From the NCBI GenBank assembly GCA_013339895.1, contig JABACO010000003.1, positions 11,515,349 to 11,579,348 of the forward strand: a stretch of DNA of 64,000 bases. Direction: 5' to 3'. The notes beneath the pieces were generated by a model that made no database searches, was not told where the DNA came from, and was given only the letters and a program-made list of their open reading frames with translations. The position numbers and the translations under genes are program-made. Origin of the DNA: Ephydatia muelleri (taxonomy: Eukaryota; Porifera; Demospongiae; Spongillida; Spongillidae). This document shows positions 1-10,944 of this stretch, piece after piece; the first letter of the stretch is position 1, and each line of letters starts with the position of its first letter.

Positions 1-59
1 GAGCGCAGGAAGCTCCCCCATCGGGGTCTGGGGCGGAGCCCCAGGAGCCAACGCTTTTT
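1..59 (-). mobile_element. 3' subterminal remnant of a hAT-like element (partial at window edge)
   Basis: Bases about 21-59 (ggggtctggggcggagcccc, then ggagccaacgcttttt) are the near-exact reverse complement of about 30331-30366, which lies just downstream of a hAT dimerisation-domain coding stretch in the element at 29423-30460. This is therefore the 3' part of a related element on the minus strand, cut by the window edge. No coding sequence remains here. Confidence 0.45.
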
Positions 60-728
60 GATACGTAAAAACTACAAAAACTACACAAAAGCTGCGTGCG
101 TCAGGTATAAACACCTTTGCCGTTCATTTACTAATGTCTCGTCATTAAATTACATTTGGATGTGTGCTTTGACAGGTACATGTATCATTGATGAATATAC
201 TGCATATATAGTATGGGTCATAGTACGCAACTGAACTGTTGTAACAGCTTTAACGCAAATAAAACAAAACGCTCGATCATGGCAGCTGTCATAGTGCAAC
301 CAGCCCCACCGTGAAAACCATTTTGGTTTGAAAGCCCTTTTCACTACGTTCTTCTTTCCGAACTCACGCATCGTAAATGGAACCGCAGCGGTTGATTAGC
401 TGCAGGTGGTTGCACATTCATCTTGTCACCCACTCGAGTTACAAACCGGGTTAAACAAGCAATAAATAACAATAATCGTTAATATTTTCAAATGTTCTGG
501 CATGGCCGGACCGGCCGGACTGGATGCTACGGCCTGCTGACTAGTTCAATAGTCGTTATTGTCACTTACTCCAAATACAAGTGCGAGGACCCCCCGGGGG
601 CCCCAGTTTGGAAAAGTTGTCTACATGCCTGTAGCCAACCGGCTGACTCCTGAAATAAGCAGCACTGTGCTACGCTTTTCTTGTGGAGCAGTGGTTCGCT
701 TCAGTTTGAAGTCAAAAATGATTTGAAC
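60..728. other. Unassigned AT-rich DNA
   Basis: No open frame with protein-like composition, RNA gene or clear repeat is visible. The 73-aa minus-strand frame at 150-371 shows no domain or splice context. Confidence 0.4.
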
Positions 729-1093
729 CAGTAGCGGCGGAAGACATTTATGATTGGGGGGGGGGGGGGGGGGGGGTCTCTAAACACAAAGATAATTAAA
801 TTCATGATATTCTTCAAGCACGTGACAAATAACACAACAGCTGCCTGATATAGCACCAAAAGTGTCAATGAGCTAGCTACAGTTCTGGATATGAATATGT
901 TTTTGGCTATGCTATAATTGATCCGCTGCCGGCGTGGCGCAATGGTCATTGATCAATGAATTATCGATTAATTAAATGCACTACCTGTTGTTAGGATAGG
1001 AGGGGCTGAGCCCCCCCCCGTTGCCAATATTGGGGGTGCTCGAGACTCCCTAGCCCCCCCCCCCCCCCCCCCCCCCCCCTTCCGCCGCCACTG
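729..1093. mobile_element. Non-autonomous hAT-like MITE with 5-bp target duplication
   Basis: The ends are inverted: CAGTAGCGGCGGAA at 729 and its complement TTCCGCCGCCACTG ending at 1093. The element is flanked by the direct repeat TGAAC (724-728 and 1094-1098). A G-run (756-776) lies inside the left end and a C-run (1054-1079) inside the right end, so the homopolymers belong to the inverted termini. The 5-bp duplication and CAGTGGCGG-like end match the element at 29423-30460. There is no coding capacity (365 bp). Confidence 0.7.
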
Positions 1094-2309
1094 TGAACGG
1101 TAGGAGTTGGTATCAAATTGACTCCCGTACCCAGTTGGAAACCAAGCGAACGCATCCTGACCATTTTACAGATGGAAAAGTGCTTCCTCCTGTTTTTCTC
1201 TGAGCGTAACGCTTTGCTGGTGACACGTTAGAGAATAAGCGCTTCTCCCCGTAACTTTAATATATAGGAATAGAGCCTGGGAACGAGGATCATATCAAAC
1301 GTGCTTCCCCACCGGGGGGGGGGGGGGGGAGAGAGGGGGGGGGGGGCGGAGGCCTGTTTATTGTTTATGAAATGAATAGCCATTTGAGGTACCATAACAG
1401 TATGAAATAAAAATAACGCTGTACAGTAAAAAATAAAAATAAATAAAAAGAAATGATACATCATCCCTCTAGTATGGGGGTGCACCAGAAATATATCTCT
1501 GGGTGCACTTATCATAACCTAGACCACAACACTGATTAGCTTGATACCTGGTCGAAAAACGGTATGGTGTTACAGCGTAAATGCAAATCACACCTGAACT
1601 AACACGTTTGAAGGTGTCAAACTCTACGATTAGTGTGATCCCTCTTAGTTCTGGCAGGGATGACTAAATTTAGGAACATCACGTGATTGCGAAATTCAGT
1701 GATAATCTCAACCGCGTCTCAACTCAACTCTTTCTCAACGTTAATGGCCATCTAGAATTTTTCAGAGCGACGTTATAGGGGCGAGGCTCATTAACAGCTG
1801 CATGCTATATATAGGTCAATGGCTCACGTGCGCCGTCTCCAATCCCTCTACTGTACTTAAATATAATCCATCTATAGGTCTTCGGCATTTTCTTGTCTAG
1901 TACAAAGCTTGTCTACAGTTATTTTTGGTGTGAAGAGTACTACAGGCTTGCCATCCAAAACAAACATTTTTCGAAAACCCTTTCACCGCTAGTACTGTAC
2001 GTGTAAATAACAGTCTTGTTACCCACGAAAGTACCGACGAGTTACTATCATTTCGTTATCGGCTAACCCATATGAAATAGGGCGTGTAATGCTCTGATAG
2101 TATGATTGGTACATTTGTTGAAGGGTTAACTGTTCTGAGTTAGCAATACTGCTGCCACCAAGAATATTTATTGATAGGCACCTTTGTGTTCTTCCAGGAT
2201 GGTAATATGCTTGTATGAGTCGTGGTATAGAAAGTCTCATTGATCCAATAAATAATCGATTAAGCTCCCCAGCATCTAAACATGCTTCCATATTGCTGGT
2301 CACACATAT
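1094..2309. other. Intergenic DNA with a G-rich tract, no gene seen
   Basis: A purine tract of mostly G lies at 1314-1345 and may be the relic of another element terminus like that at 729-1093. The rest shows no protein-like frame, RNA gene or transposon end that I can support. Confidence 0.4.
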
Positions 2310-2922
2310 ATTGCATGTGCGAGTCTGTGTGTGCGTCTGTATATCTGTGTGTGTATCTGTATGTGTGTCTGTGTGTATTGTGTGTGTATCTGTATGTGTG
2401 TCTGTGTGTATTGTGTGTGTATCTGTATGTGTGTCTGTGTGTATTGTGTGTGTATCTGTGAGTGTGTGTCTGTTGTGTCTGTGCATGTGTGTCTATATGT
2501 ATTTTGTGTGTGCGAGTCTGTGTGCAAGTCTGCATGTCTGTGTGTTTCTGTGTGTGTGTCTGTTATTTCGTGAGTGTATATATTTCGTGTGTGTGTCTGT
2601 GTGTGCTTGTGTGTCCGTGTGTGTGTGTGTGTGTGTGTGTCTGTCATGTGTGTATGTTCCTCTGTGTGTCGGTGCATGTGTGTGTCTGAGTGTTTTGTGT
2701 GACTGTCTCGTGTGTGTGTGTCTGTGTATTTCGTGTGTGCCTGTGTATGCATGTGTGTCTGTGTGTGCTAGTGTGTATTTCCATGTGTGTGTGTGCATGT
2801 GTGTGTGTGTTTGTATATGTGTGTGTCGTGTGTTTTGTGTGTCCATGTGTGTGTCTGTGTATCTGTGTGTGTGTGTTTGTATGCGTCTGTGTGTATGTCA
2901 TGTGTGCGTTAGTGTGTGTGTG
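2310..2922. repeat. TG-rich complex satellite, left part
   Basis: Degenerate (TG)n with TGTC, TGTA and TGCG variants. Longer phrases recur, for example a tgtgtcgtgtgttttgtgtg phrase near 2821 that reappears near 6307, 7190 and 7520, which shows a higher-order structure. It is interrupted at 2922/2923 by the LTR element and resumes at 6054. Open frames here are artefacts (Cys-Val or His-Thr repeats). Confidence 0.9.
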
Positions 2923-3256
2923 TGTAAGGGTCTGGGGACCCTTACGTATGACATAATTACGTAACGCTTACATTGTACTGACATAATTACGTAACGCGAA
3001 GAAGCTGCTCTTGGCGGGACGCTACAGCAGAAAGGAAAGAGCGATCCTTTTCCTCGGACCTCTTCGTAAAATGAGGGCCAAGAATACTATTGGACAATTT
3101 AGAAAGTGCATGCATGTTAAAGGACTATTTAAGCATGCAGTGTGGGTATGTGAATCTTCATGCGCCTACCTATATCAAGGTTATATACCCTACGGCCAGG
3201 GATATAGCGCAAGCCGCGTATCGTCGCGCTCTATCAAAGAAAGGAGAACCTTCACA
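2923..3256 (+). repeat. 5' LTR (334 bp)
   Basis: Starts tgtaagggtctggggaccct and ends aaccttcaca. It contains the short direct repeat tgacataattacgtaacgc twice near its start (about 2949 and 2979). It should carry the element's promoter and polyadenylation signals, but I cannot place them confidently. Confidence 0.92.
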
Positions 3257-3258
3257 TT

Positions 3259-3276
3259 TGGTGGCAGCGGTGGGAT
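3259..3276 (+). other. Primer-binding site, tRNA-Leu type
   Basis: TGGTGGCAGCGGTGGGAT begins two bases after the 5' LTR. It is complementary to the 3' end (ATCCCACCGCTGCCACCA) of animal tRNA-Leu isoacceptors with AAG or TAG anticodon, as I recall that tRNA sequence. Confidence 0.8.
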
Positions 3277-3326
3277 AAGACAGTCGTACGAAAGACGACG
3301 AAACCCAAAAAGCTGGTGAGCGCTTT

Positions 3327-5714
3327 ATGTCAACACGGTCAGGACTTGTGTTCAGAGTAGAGACGACGATGGCGGAGAAGGAGGCAGTATCGATGAGCGA
3401 CATCTTAAGGTTGCTCGTGGAGACCCAGCAGAGACAGGTCGAGGCGGAGCAGCGACGAGAGGAGGAGAGGAGACAGGAGCAACGACGAGAGGAGGAGAGG
3501 CGACAGGAGCAGCGACGAGAGGAGGAGAGGCGACAGGAGCAGCGACGAGAGGAGGGTGAGCGTATACGGCGAGAGGAAAACGAGCGACAGTTAGAATTGA
3601 TCTCTAAACTGGTGGAAAGAACGGAGGTACGGACGAGAAGAGGGCCGAGCGAGAAGGACGTGCAGCTCGTACGACTGACGGAGAAGGACGATATAGAGAC
3701 TTACCTTACCACTTTCGAGCGGGTAATGGAAGCCTACGAAATTGACAAGTCAAGATGGGCTTTCAAGCTGGCTCCATACCTTAGTGGTAAGGCGCAGCAG
3801 GCGTATGCGTCCTTATCCGCAGAAGAGGCCGCACAGTACGAGAGCGTGAAGGAGGCAGTCTTCCACCGGTACGACATCAAGGAGGAGACCTATCGGCAGA
3901 GGTTTCGGTCTATGCGGAAGGGACCAGGAGAGACCTACCGGGAGCAGGCTAGCAAGCTAAACGACATGGCCAAGAAGTGGCTAAAAGGGTGCACCACTGT
4001 GGACGAACTGCTGGACGTTATCGTTAAGGAGCAGTTGGTCGACACCTTGCCACAAGCCCTCAAGGTGTGGGTAAGCGAGCGAGAACCGAGCTCAAGCAAG
4101 GAAGCTGGAGAGCTGGCCGATAGCTACCTGCAGGCTCGAGGACTAGAAAGAGGAGGGGCCGGACGTGGAGAACACGGAGAAAGGCTATCACTGGACAGGG
4201 AACAGCAATGGCCTAGAAGAGAAAAGGTGGAAGAGGACCGGAAGAACCCCGGAGATCGAGGATACCCGAGGAAACAAGAGGAGAGCGGAAGAAGAGGACT
4301 CGGCAATGCCAGGTGCTATAACTGTAGCAAGACGGGCCACCTCTCGTGGAATTGCCCTGAGAAAGCGCTGTACAGTCACAGTCGGGGAAATGACATAACA
4401 AGACGGCAGACAGATCGAACAGTGCTACGTTCTGGATTTGTGGAGGGGAACAAGGTCGAGGACATTGTGCTGGACACAGGATGCTCAAGGACGATGATAC
4501 GGAGAGACCTGGTCCCGACAACCAAGATACTGGACGATGCAGTCACGGTGCAATGTGCACACGGAGACACGGGGGCGTACCCTCTGGCAGTGGTGGAGCT
4601 CACGGTGGATGGTCTACCCCTGACAGTGGAAGCAGCCCTGTCCGACACTTTGCCAACGGCGGTACTACTCGGAAGAGACGTGCCCGAACTGAAGGAGCTG
4701 TTAATGTTGGGTGGACGTAGGGCTAAAGAGCTTCACGACACGATAGGCAAGGATGAGGCAATGATGGTCACGACACGATATGGTGCAAGGAAGCGGAGGG
4801 AACTGCCGGAGAAACTTCAGGAGCAGGGCCAGGAGATGGAGATGGAGAAGCAGGCTCGGAGCGAGGCGGAAGCAGGAACACAGAACCAGGACGACGCGGA
4901 GAAGCCAAAGCAGGCAACAGAACTGGAGGCTGTTCTGGAGGGTGCTAAGACTGAGAAGCAGGATAAGGTACCAGAAGATCCGTGGAAGGATGGTCTGGAT
5001 GATGAGCTGCTGGAAGGAGGACGAGTGCGACGGCGGATGACGAAAGCACAGAAACGCCAGGAACGGAGAAAATTTTGGCAACAAGGAAAAGGGAACCAGG
5101 ATCTCAACTTTGGTGCGGCGGAACTACGCCAGCTCCAGCACACTGACGAGAGCTTAGCCGAAATACGGCAGCTAGTGAAAGACGGACATGCTGGGTTCGG
5201 GGAGAAGGATTCCCTTATATATCGAGTAAAGGGACAGGAGGAAGAGGGGGAGAGGAAGAAACAGTTGGTCCTACCAAAGAAATGCAGAGAGGCGGTTCTC
5301 AAGATGGCCCACGAAATTCCGATGGCGGGACACCTGGGAAGATGCAGAACTACTAAGAGACTGCTGCAAAGGTTTTACTGGCCAAACATTTACCAAGACG
5401 TGGCCAACCTCTGCAGGAACTGTGCTAGGTGTCAGAAGGCCCACAACCGACGGGCACAGCCAGTTCCCCTTGTTCCACTACCGATCATGTCGGAGCCGTT
5501 CTCACGCATAGCCATGGACATTGTGGGACCTCTACCACGGAGCAGCAAGGGACACAAATGGCTCGATCGACTGAAGGAAGACAACGCGAGGCTCACAAGG
5601 TGGAGTTTGGCCCTGCAACCGTACCAGTTCACGGTGAAATATCGCCCGGGAAAACTTAACGGCAATGCAGATGCCCTATCGCGACAAGCCAGCTTGTCGC
5701 CGGAGGAAGGGTAG
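3327..5714 (+). CDS. Retrotransposon Gag-protease polyprotein with truncated integrase fused to RNase H tail
   Basis: 795-aa single frame. Residues about 25-95 are a highly charged Glu/Arg coiled coil built from 30-bp DNA repeats; about 105-270 form a retrotransposon Gag-like helical region. A CCHC zinc knuckle (CYNCSKTGHLSWNC) starts near residue 330. The aspartic protease motif is LDTGCS with the catalytic Asp near 383. A charged linker follows. An integrase HHCC zinc domain (His662 in HEIPMAGHLG, then CRNCARC near 697-703) leads into the integrase core start (MDIVGPLP, first acidic residue near 730). At about residue 745 the frame jumps to the C-terminal part of a Ty3/gypsy RNase H (LTRWSLALQPYQF, YRPGKLNGNADALSR) and stops just before the 3' LTR. 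Reverse transcriptase, most of RNase H and the rest of the integrase are missing. A second possible start is Met15 (3369). Confidence 0.88.
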   Translation: MSTRSGLVFRVETTMAEKEAVSMSDILRLLVETQQRQVEAEQRREEERRQEQRREEERRQEQRREEERRQEQRREEGERIRREENERQLELISKLVERTEVRTRRGPSEKDVQLVRLTEKDDIETYLTTFERVMEAYEIDKSRWAFKLAPYLSGKAQQAYASLSAEEAAQYESVKEAVFHRYDIKEETYRQRFRSMRKGPGETYREQASKLNDMAKKWLKGCTTVDELLDVIVKEQLVDTLPQALKVWVSEREPSSSKEAGELADSYLQARGLERGGAGRGEHGERLSLDREQQWPRREKVEEDRKNPGDRGYPRKQEESGRRGLGNARCYNCSKTGHLSWNCPEKALYSHSRGNDITRRQTDRTVLRSGFVEGNKVEDIVLDTGCSRTMIRRDLVPTTKILDDAVTVQCAHGDTGAYPLAVVELTVDGLPLTVEAALSDTLPTAVLLGRDVPELKELLMLGGRRAKELHDTIGKDEAMMVTTRYGARKRRELPEKLQEQGQEMEMEKQARSEAEAGTQNQDDAEKPKQATELEAVLEGAKTEKQDKVPEDPWKDGLDDELLEGGRVRRRMTKAQKRQERRKFWQQGKGNQDLNFGAAELRQLQHTDESLAEIRQLVKDGHAGFGEKDSLIYRVKGQEEEGERKKQLVLPKKCREAVLKMAHEIPMAGHLGRCRTTKRLLQRFYWPNIYQDVANLCRNCARCQKAHNRRAQPVPLVPLPIMSEPFSRIAMDIVGPLPRSSKGHKWLDRLKEDNARLTRWSLALQPYQFTVKYRPGKLNGNADALSRQASLSPEEG

Positions 5715-5719
5715 AGGAG
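5703..5719 (+). other. Polypurine tract
   Basis: gaggaagggtagaggag lies immediately upstream of the 3' LTR and overlaps the stop codon of the polyprotein. It is the usual plus-strand primer site, interrupted here by one T. Confidence 0.7.
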
Positions 5720-6053
5720 TGTAAGGGTCTGGGGACCCTTACGTATGACATAATTACGTAACGCTTACATTGTACTGACATAATTACGTAACGCGAAGAA
5801 GCTGCTCTTGGCGGGACGCTACAGCAGAAAGGAAAGAGCGATCCTTTTCCTCGGACCTCTTCGTAAAATGAGGGCCAAGAATACTATTGGACAATTTAGA
5901 AAGTGCATGCATGTTAAAGGACTATTTAAGCATGCAGTGTGGGTATGTGAATCTTCATGCGCCTACCTATATCAAGGTTATATACCCTACGGCCAGGGAT
6001 ATAGCGCAAGCCGCGTATCGTCGCGCTCTATCAAAGAAAGGAGAACCTTCACA
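5720..6053 (+). repeat. 3' LTR (334 bp)
   Basis: Same sequence as the 5' LTR by reading. It ends in TTCACA and runs directly into gtgtgtg satellite. Confidence 0.92.
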
Positions 6054-7985
6054 GTGTGTGTGTGTATGTGTCTGTGTATGCCATGTGTGCGTCTGTGTGT
6101 GCGTTTTTGTGTGTGTGTGCGTTAGTGTGTCTGTGTGTGTGTGTTTGTATGCATCTGTGTGTATGCATGTGTGTCTGTGTGTGCCTGTGTGTGCATGCTA
6201 GTGTGTATTTCATGCATGTGTGTCTGCATGTGTGTCTGTGTGTGCTAGTGTGTATTTCCATGTGTGTGTGTACGTGTGTGTGTGTGCGTGTGTGTGTTTG
6301 TCATATGTGTGTCGTGTGTTTTGTGTGTCCATGTATGTGTCTGTGTATCTGTGTGTGTGTGTTTGTATGCGTCAGTGTGTATGTCATGTGTGTGTCTGTG
6401 TGCGTTTGTGTGTGTGTGTCTGCGTTAGTGTGTCTGTGTGTGTATGTCATGTGTCTGTGTGTGTCTGTGTGAGTGTGTGCGCGTTAGTGTGTCTGTGTGC
6501 GTGTTTGTATGCGTCTGTGTGTACAGTGTATGTCATGTGTGTGCGTTTGTGTGTGTGTGTGTCTGTGTGTGCATTTGTGTGTCTGTGTGTGTATGTCATG
6601 TGTCTGTGCCTGTGTGTGTGTGTGTGCATTAGTGTGTCTGTGTGTGCATTTGTGTGTCTGTGTGTGCATTTGTGTGTCTGTGTGTGTATGTCATGTGTCT
6701 GTGCCTGTGTGTGTGTGTGTGCATTAGTGTGTCTGTGTGTGCATTTGTGTGTCTGTGTGTGCATTTGTGTGTCTGTGTGTGTATGTCATGTGTCTGTGCC
6801 TGTGTGTGTGTGTGTGTGCGTGTGCATTAGTGTGTCTGTGTGTGCATTTGTGTGTCTGTGTGTGCATTTGTGTGTCTGTGTGTGTGTGCGTTAGTGTGTC
6901 TGTGTGTGCATTTGTGTGTGTATGTCATGTGTGTGTGTGTGCCTGTGCGTGTGCATGTGTGTGTTTGGTACACAAATTGAAATGCAGTCTGTGTGTGCAT
7001 TTGTGTGTCTGTGTGTGTATGTCATGTGTGTGTGTGTTAGTGTGTCTGTGTGTGTATGTCATGTCTGTCTGTGTGTGCTAGTGTGTATTTCATGCATGTG
7101 TGTGCGCATGTGTGTCTGTGTGTGCTAGTGTGTATTTCTATGTGTGTATATGTACGTGTGTGTGTGTGCGTGTGTGTGTTTGTCATATGTGTGTCGTGTG
7201 TTTTGTGTGTCCATGTGTGTGTCTGTGTATCTGTGTGTGTGTGTTTGTATGCGTCTGTGTGTATGTCATGTGTGTGTCTGTGTGCGTTAGTGTGTGTGTG
7301 CGTTAGTGTGTGTGTGTGTATGTGTATATGTCATGTGTGCACACAGATGCATTCAAACACACACACAGACACACTAACGCACACACACACAAACACACAC
7401 GTATGTAGTGTGTCTGTGTGTGCTAGTGTGTATTTCATGCATGTGTGTGTGCATGTGTGTCTGTGTGCTAGTGTGTATTTCCATGTGTGTGTGTACGTGT
7501 GTGTGTGTGTTTGTCATATGTGTGTCGTGTTTTTTGTGTGTCCATGTGTGTCTGTGTATCTGTGTGCATGTGTTTGTATGCGTCTGTGTGTATGTCATGT
7601 GTGTGTCTGTGTGCGTTAGTGTGTGTGTGCATTAGTGTGTGTGTGTGTTTGTATGCGTCTGTGTGTATGTCATGTGTGTGTGTCTGTGTGCGTTTGTGTG
7701 TGTGTGTGTTAGTGTGTCTGTGTGTGCATTTGTGTCTGTGTGTGCCTGTGTGTGTGCCTGTGTGTGTGTCTGTGTGAGTGTGTGTGTGTGCATTAGTGTG
7801 TCTGTGTGTGTTTGTATGCGTCTGTGTGTATGTCATGTGTGTATGTGTGTGTGCGTTAGTGTGTCTGTGTGTGCATTTGTGTGTCTGTGTGTATGTCATG
7901 TGTTAGTGTGTCTGTGTGTGCATTTGTGTGTCTGTGTGTGTATGTCATGTGTGTGTGTGTGTGTGCCTGTGCATGTGTGTTTTAT
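6054..7985. repeat. TG-rich complex satellite, right part
   Basis: Continuation of the satellite at 2310-2922. Phrases such as tgtgtctgtgtgtgcattag recur every 50-120 bases, and a longer block near 6294 recurs near 7178 and 7506. A short stretch at about 7338-7398 switches to (CA)n, that is, the strand is inverted. A unique phrase, ttggtacacaaatt, appears inside (6966) and at the right edge (7992), which suggests a segmental duplication of the edge. Confidence 0.9.
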
Positions 7986-7989
7986 GCAA

Positions 7990-8141
7990 GCTTGGTACAC
8001 AAATTAAAATGCAATCAGCTGAATTGAATACAATACATGTACTTGTGCATGTGACAATGTGAGTGAGAGTGTTTGTACTATCATCAGACAGGTGTATTGT
8101 TTGCCACATGTATAACTGGTGTGTGCAAGTACGCTGTACAT

Positions 8142-8214
<73 letters not shown>

Positions 8215-9070
8215 TGTGTGAGTGTGTGTGTGTGTGCGGTTGTGTATAAGAAAATATGCCATACGATAGTGTACAGGGCCATGTACGTAACAATGCAAGT
8301 GTGTGCACAAGTGGGAGCCAGCATGAGTATGTGTGAGCTGAAAGTTAATTGTGTGAGACCGAAATCGTAGCCGAGTGGGCGTGGCAGATATAAGACGATG
8401 ATTTTAGCAAGATGATGGCAAATAAGAAACCTTTATTACACGGCTAGAGGATGATGTGAGTGCTTATCAAATAGCCTTACGCGTGCCGTTTTGAATACTG
8501 CCGGCGACGTGGGAGGCGCAAGGTTATATTCACTTGGGGTCCGTTAATTTGGTACGATCGTCTGGAACTGAGCAGCGTTCTTCTTCTTTTAACTTTCCCG
8601 CATAAACTCACTGCCTGAGTGAGACAAAAACAGTTGGGAACGGCTAGCTTAGTTTAAGGGAGAAATGGGCGGAACAAAGAAGTTATCAAAATTTATTGTG
8701 GATTGGGAGAATGGAACACGGGTTGCATGCAAAAATGGTGCAATCGAGCGGGAAATGTGCATTAACTTTGCACAGCTGTATCTCCGTGACGGATAGAGTA
8801 AAAATTAACGAACTGAACACATCAATAGCAACAGGACCCCTGTATGTACATACGGAATTTGAAGCGATTTAAACTCTCCTAGCTGAAGATGTGACGGTTT
8901 TGAACCCCATGGGGTATCGGACTTCGTAGCATCAGCAAGGAACTAGTGCAAGGCCCCAAAATAAGTTTCCCCGTAGTGAAATGGTGTAGTATGAAGTGTT
9001 GAAAATAGGAAGTCGATAGCGTTAACCGTTGGGAAGTTATAGCGATTCACCCGCGATGCATTTTTATAAC
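7990..9070 (+). mobile_element. Foldback repeat unit F, copy at the left
   Basis: Non-coding unit in the same orientation as about 14945-16700. Shared landmarks, in order, are: catcatcagac; atatgccatacgat; gccagcat; gagtgggcgtg; gaggatgatg; gcgacgtgggaggcgcaag; aatttggtacgatcg; gggcggaacaaagaag; a block with atctccgtgacggat; and tgttgaaaataggaagtcga. It carries its own (TG)n tract (8144-8236). It joins an inverted copy at about 9070, making a palindrome of over 2 kb. Confidence 0.75.
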
Positions 9071-10695
9071 ATTTGGGTCAGTTTCCGAGAAAATGAGCCT
9101 TCGCTATATGGGATCGTTTCCGCGAAAAGGGACCTAGTGCATATTATAAAATTTGTTATAAAAGTGCCTTACGTTTAAATCGCTGTAACCCCCGAACGGT
9201 ACACGCTATCGACTTCCTATTTTCAACACGTCATACTACACCATTTCAGTATGTACAGTTATATTTTGGCGTCTTGCACAAACTCTGTGCCGACGTTACG
9301 AGATCCGATAGCCATGGGGTTCAAAAACGCCACATCTTCAGGTAGGAGCGTCCAAATCGTTTTAAATTTGGTGTGTACGTAGAGGGGTCCTGTCACTATT
9401 GAGTTGTTCTTTTCGTTAATTTTTACTTTATCCGTTACGGAGATATACCTATGCAAAGTTAATGCACATTTCCAGCTCGATTCGCACAATTATTGCATGC
9501 AGCCCGCGTTCCATTCTCCCAATCCACAATAAATTTCGATAACTTTCTTTGTTCCGCCCATTCTCCACCCATACTCTGCCTAAAACGAAGCTAGCCGTTC
9601 GCAACACCCATGCAGCGACAATTCAAAGAAGAAGAAAAAGAAGACGTCTCGCTTGGCAAGACGATCGTACCAAATTAATGATTGAGTCGAATGGTTAATT
9701 GCAGTAATCTTGCGCCTCCCACGTTGCAGATGGCCGAATTCAACATGGCTCGCGTAAGGCTATACATGTATTTGCTACGCACTTGCATCATCCTCTAGTC
9801 ATGCAATAAAGCTTTCCTATTTACTGTAGCCCTTGCTAAAATTCTTGTCACACCCACTCAGTTTATACGCTTGCAATATCGACTTTCAGCTCACGCATAG
9901 TACATGAACATCAGTGCACTCATGCTGGCTCACACACCTTTATGCATTTGTGCACACACTTGCATTGTTGCGTGTATAAACCTGTACACCATCGTATGAC
10001 ATATTCTTATGCACAACATTCACGAATACAGTACTTGTGGCACACAATAAACCAGTCTGATGATGATAACACACTCTCACACCACATGCACGTGCATTCT
10101 ACCACTTAACTGTGTGCATTTTTGAGGGGCTGAGCTTCTGTACTCTCTTAGTTTAATCCTTGGCATTGTTGCCTGTAGAAGCATTCCTTATAACAACTCC
10201 TCTCTGTACAGGCTGAGTTTCCCATATAGATGGTTCTTCATACATGACATAGAGCCCTCACATGTACATAGGTATGTGGCGACATATAGGATTGGCCCAC
10301 TGTACGTGCATCATGTCCCCAAAGGATTGGTCCTCTATGTGTGCATAGTTACCATAGGGTTGATCATTTGTACGTACATCATGTCTTCATAGTCCTCTAG
10401 AGGTACACATACATTGTACATGTTGCAAAGAATAACTATATTTTACTGCAACATGTGTAGAGTTTTTTAAAAGTTCCTGCGCACTCACATCATCTTTGGT
10501 CAGTGGAGAAACGTGTAATAAAGCTTTCCTATTTGTCGTATTGCTAATCTGCTCATCATTCTTTATACCCCCCCCCCCCCCCCCCCCCCCCCCCCACTCA
10601 GCTATGTGGCATCTGTACCACTTCACAGTAACTTTGGTCTCCTGTTGCCCACGCAATTTTCAGCTCACACAGAGGTACATGAAGATGCCCTAAGG
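9071..10695 (-). mobile_element. Foldback repeat unit, inverted copy
   Basis: Reverse complement of the unit at 7990-9070 and, over a longer span, of 14281-16790. It starts with gggtcagtttccgagaaaa and an atgggatcgtttccgcgaaaa motif (about 9074-9140), the same motif pair found at the outer end of the right arm (about 16717-16790). It includes a C-run at 10568-10597 and a few degenerate about 38-bp repeats around 10255-10400. No gene. Confidence 0.72.
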
Positions 10696-10944
10696 TAGAG
10701 TTTAGGTACAGGTGTAGTTTAATGCACATGACCAGTCTATGTCATAGTATTACTAAGCTTTCTTTGGGTACTAGGTACAGTGCATGTCCGCTGCTGAGGC
10801 TGAGATGTAAGCATATGTTTCTACAGATGCATTCAATGAATGATCCTAACTAATCTTGGCATTAGTGCTCAATGCAGGGTGTCTTACCCCTAAAACCCTT
10901 ATCCAATCAAAAATCATCCCAAACTGTTGTTGATATGTTCACAG

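Larger units (their letters stand above)
2923..6053 (+). mobile_element. Ty3/gypsy-type LTR retrotransposon, internally deleted, identical LTRs
   Basis: Two 334-bp LTRs (2923-3256 and 5720-6053) begin with TG, end with CA and appear identical by eye, which implies a recent insertion. The flanks are gtgtg on both sides, consistent with a 5-bp target duplication, although the host DNA is itself (TG)n. A primer-binding site sits 2 bp inside the 5' LTR, and a purine-rich tract (5703-5719, one T) abuts the 3' LTR. The 2463-bp interior is one open frame (3327-5714) with Gag, protease, an integrase N-terminal part and an RNase H C-terminal tail. Reverse transcriptase is absent, so the copy must depend on others for movement. 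It is visibly more GC-rich than its surroundings. Confidence 0.93.

Noticed and set aside
2215..2964. 249-aa and neighbouring frames rich in Cys-Val or His-Thr (also 6056-8007, 50014-50726, 53521-54004)
   Set aside because: They are translations of TG/CA repeats, open in many phases on both strands.
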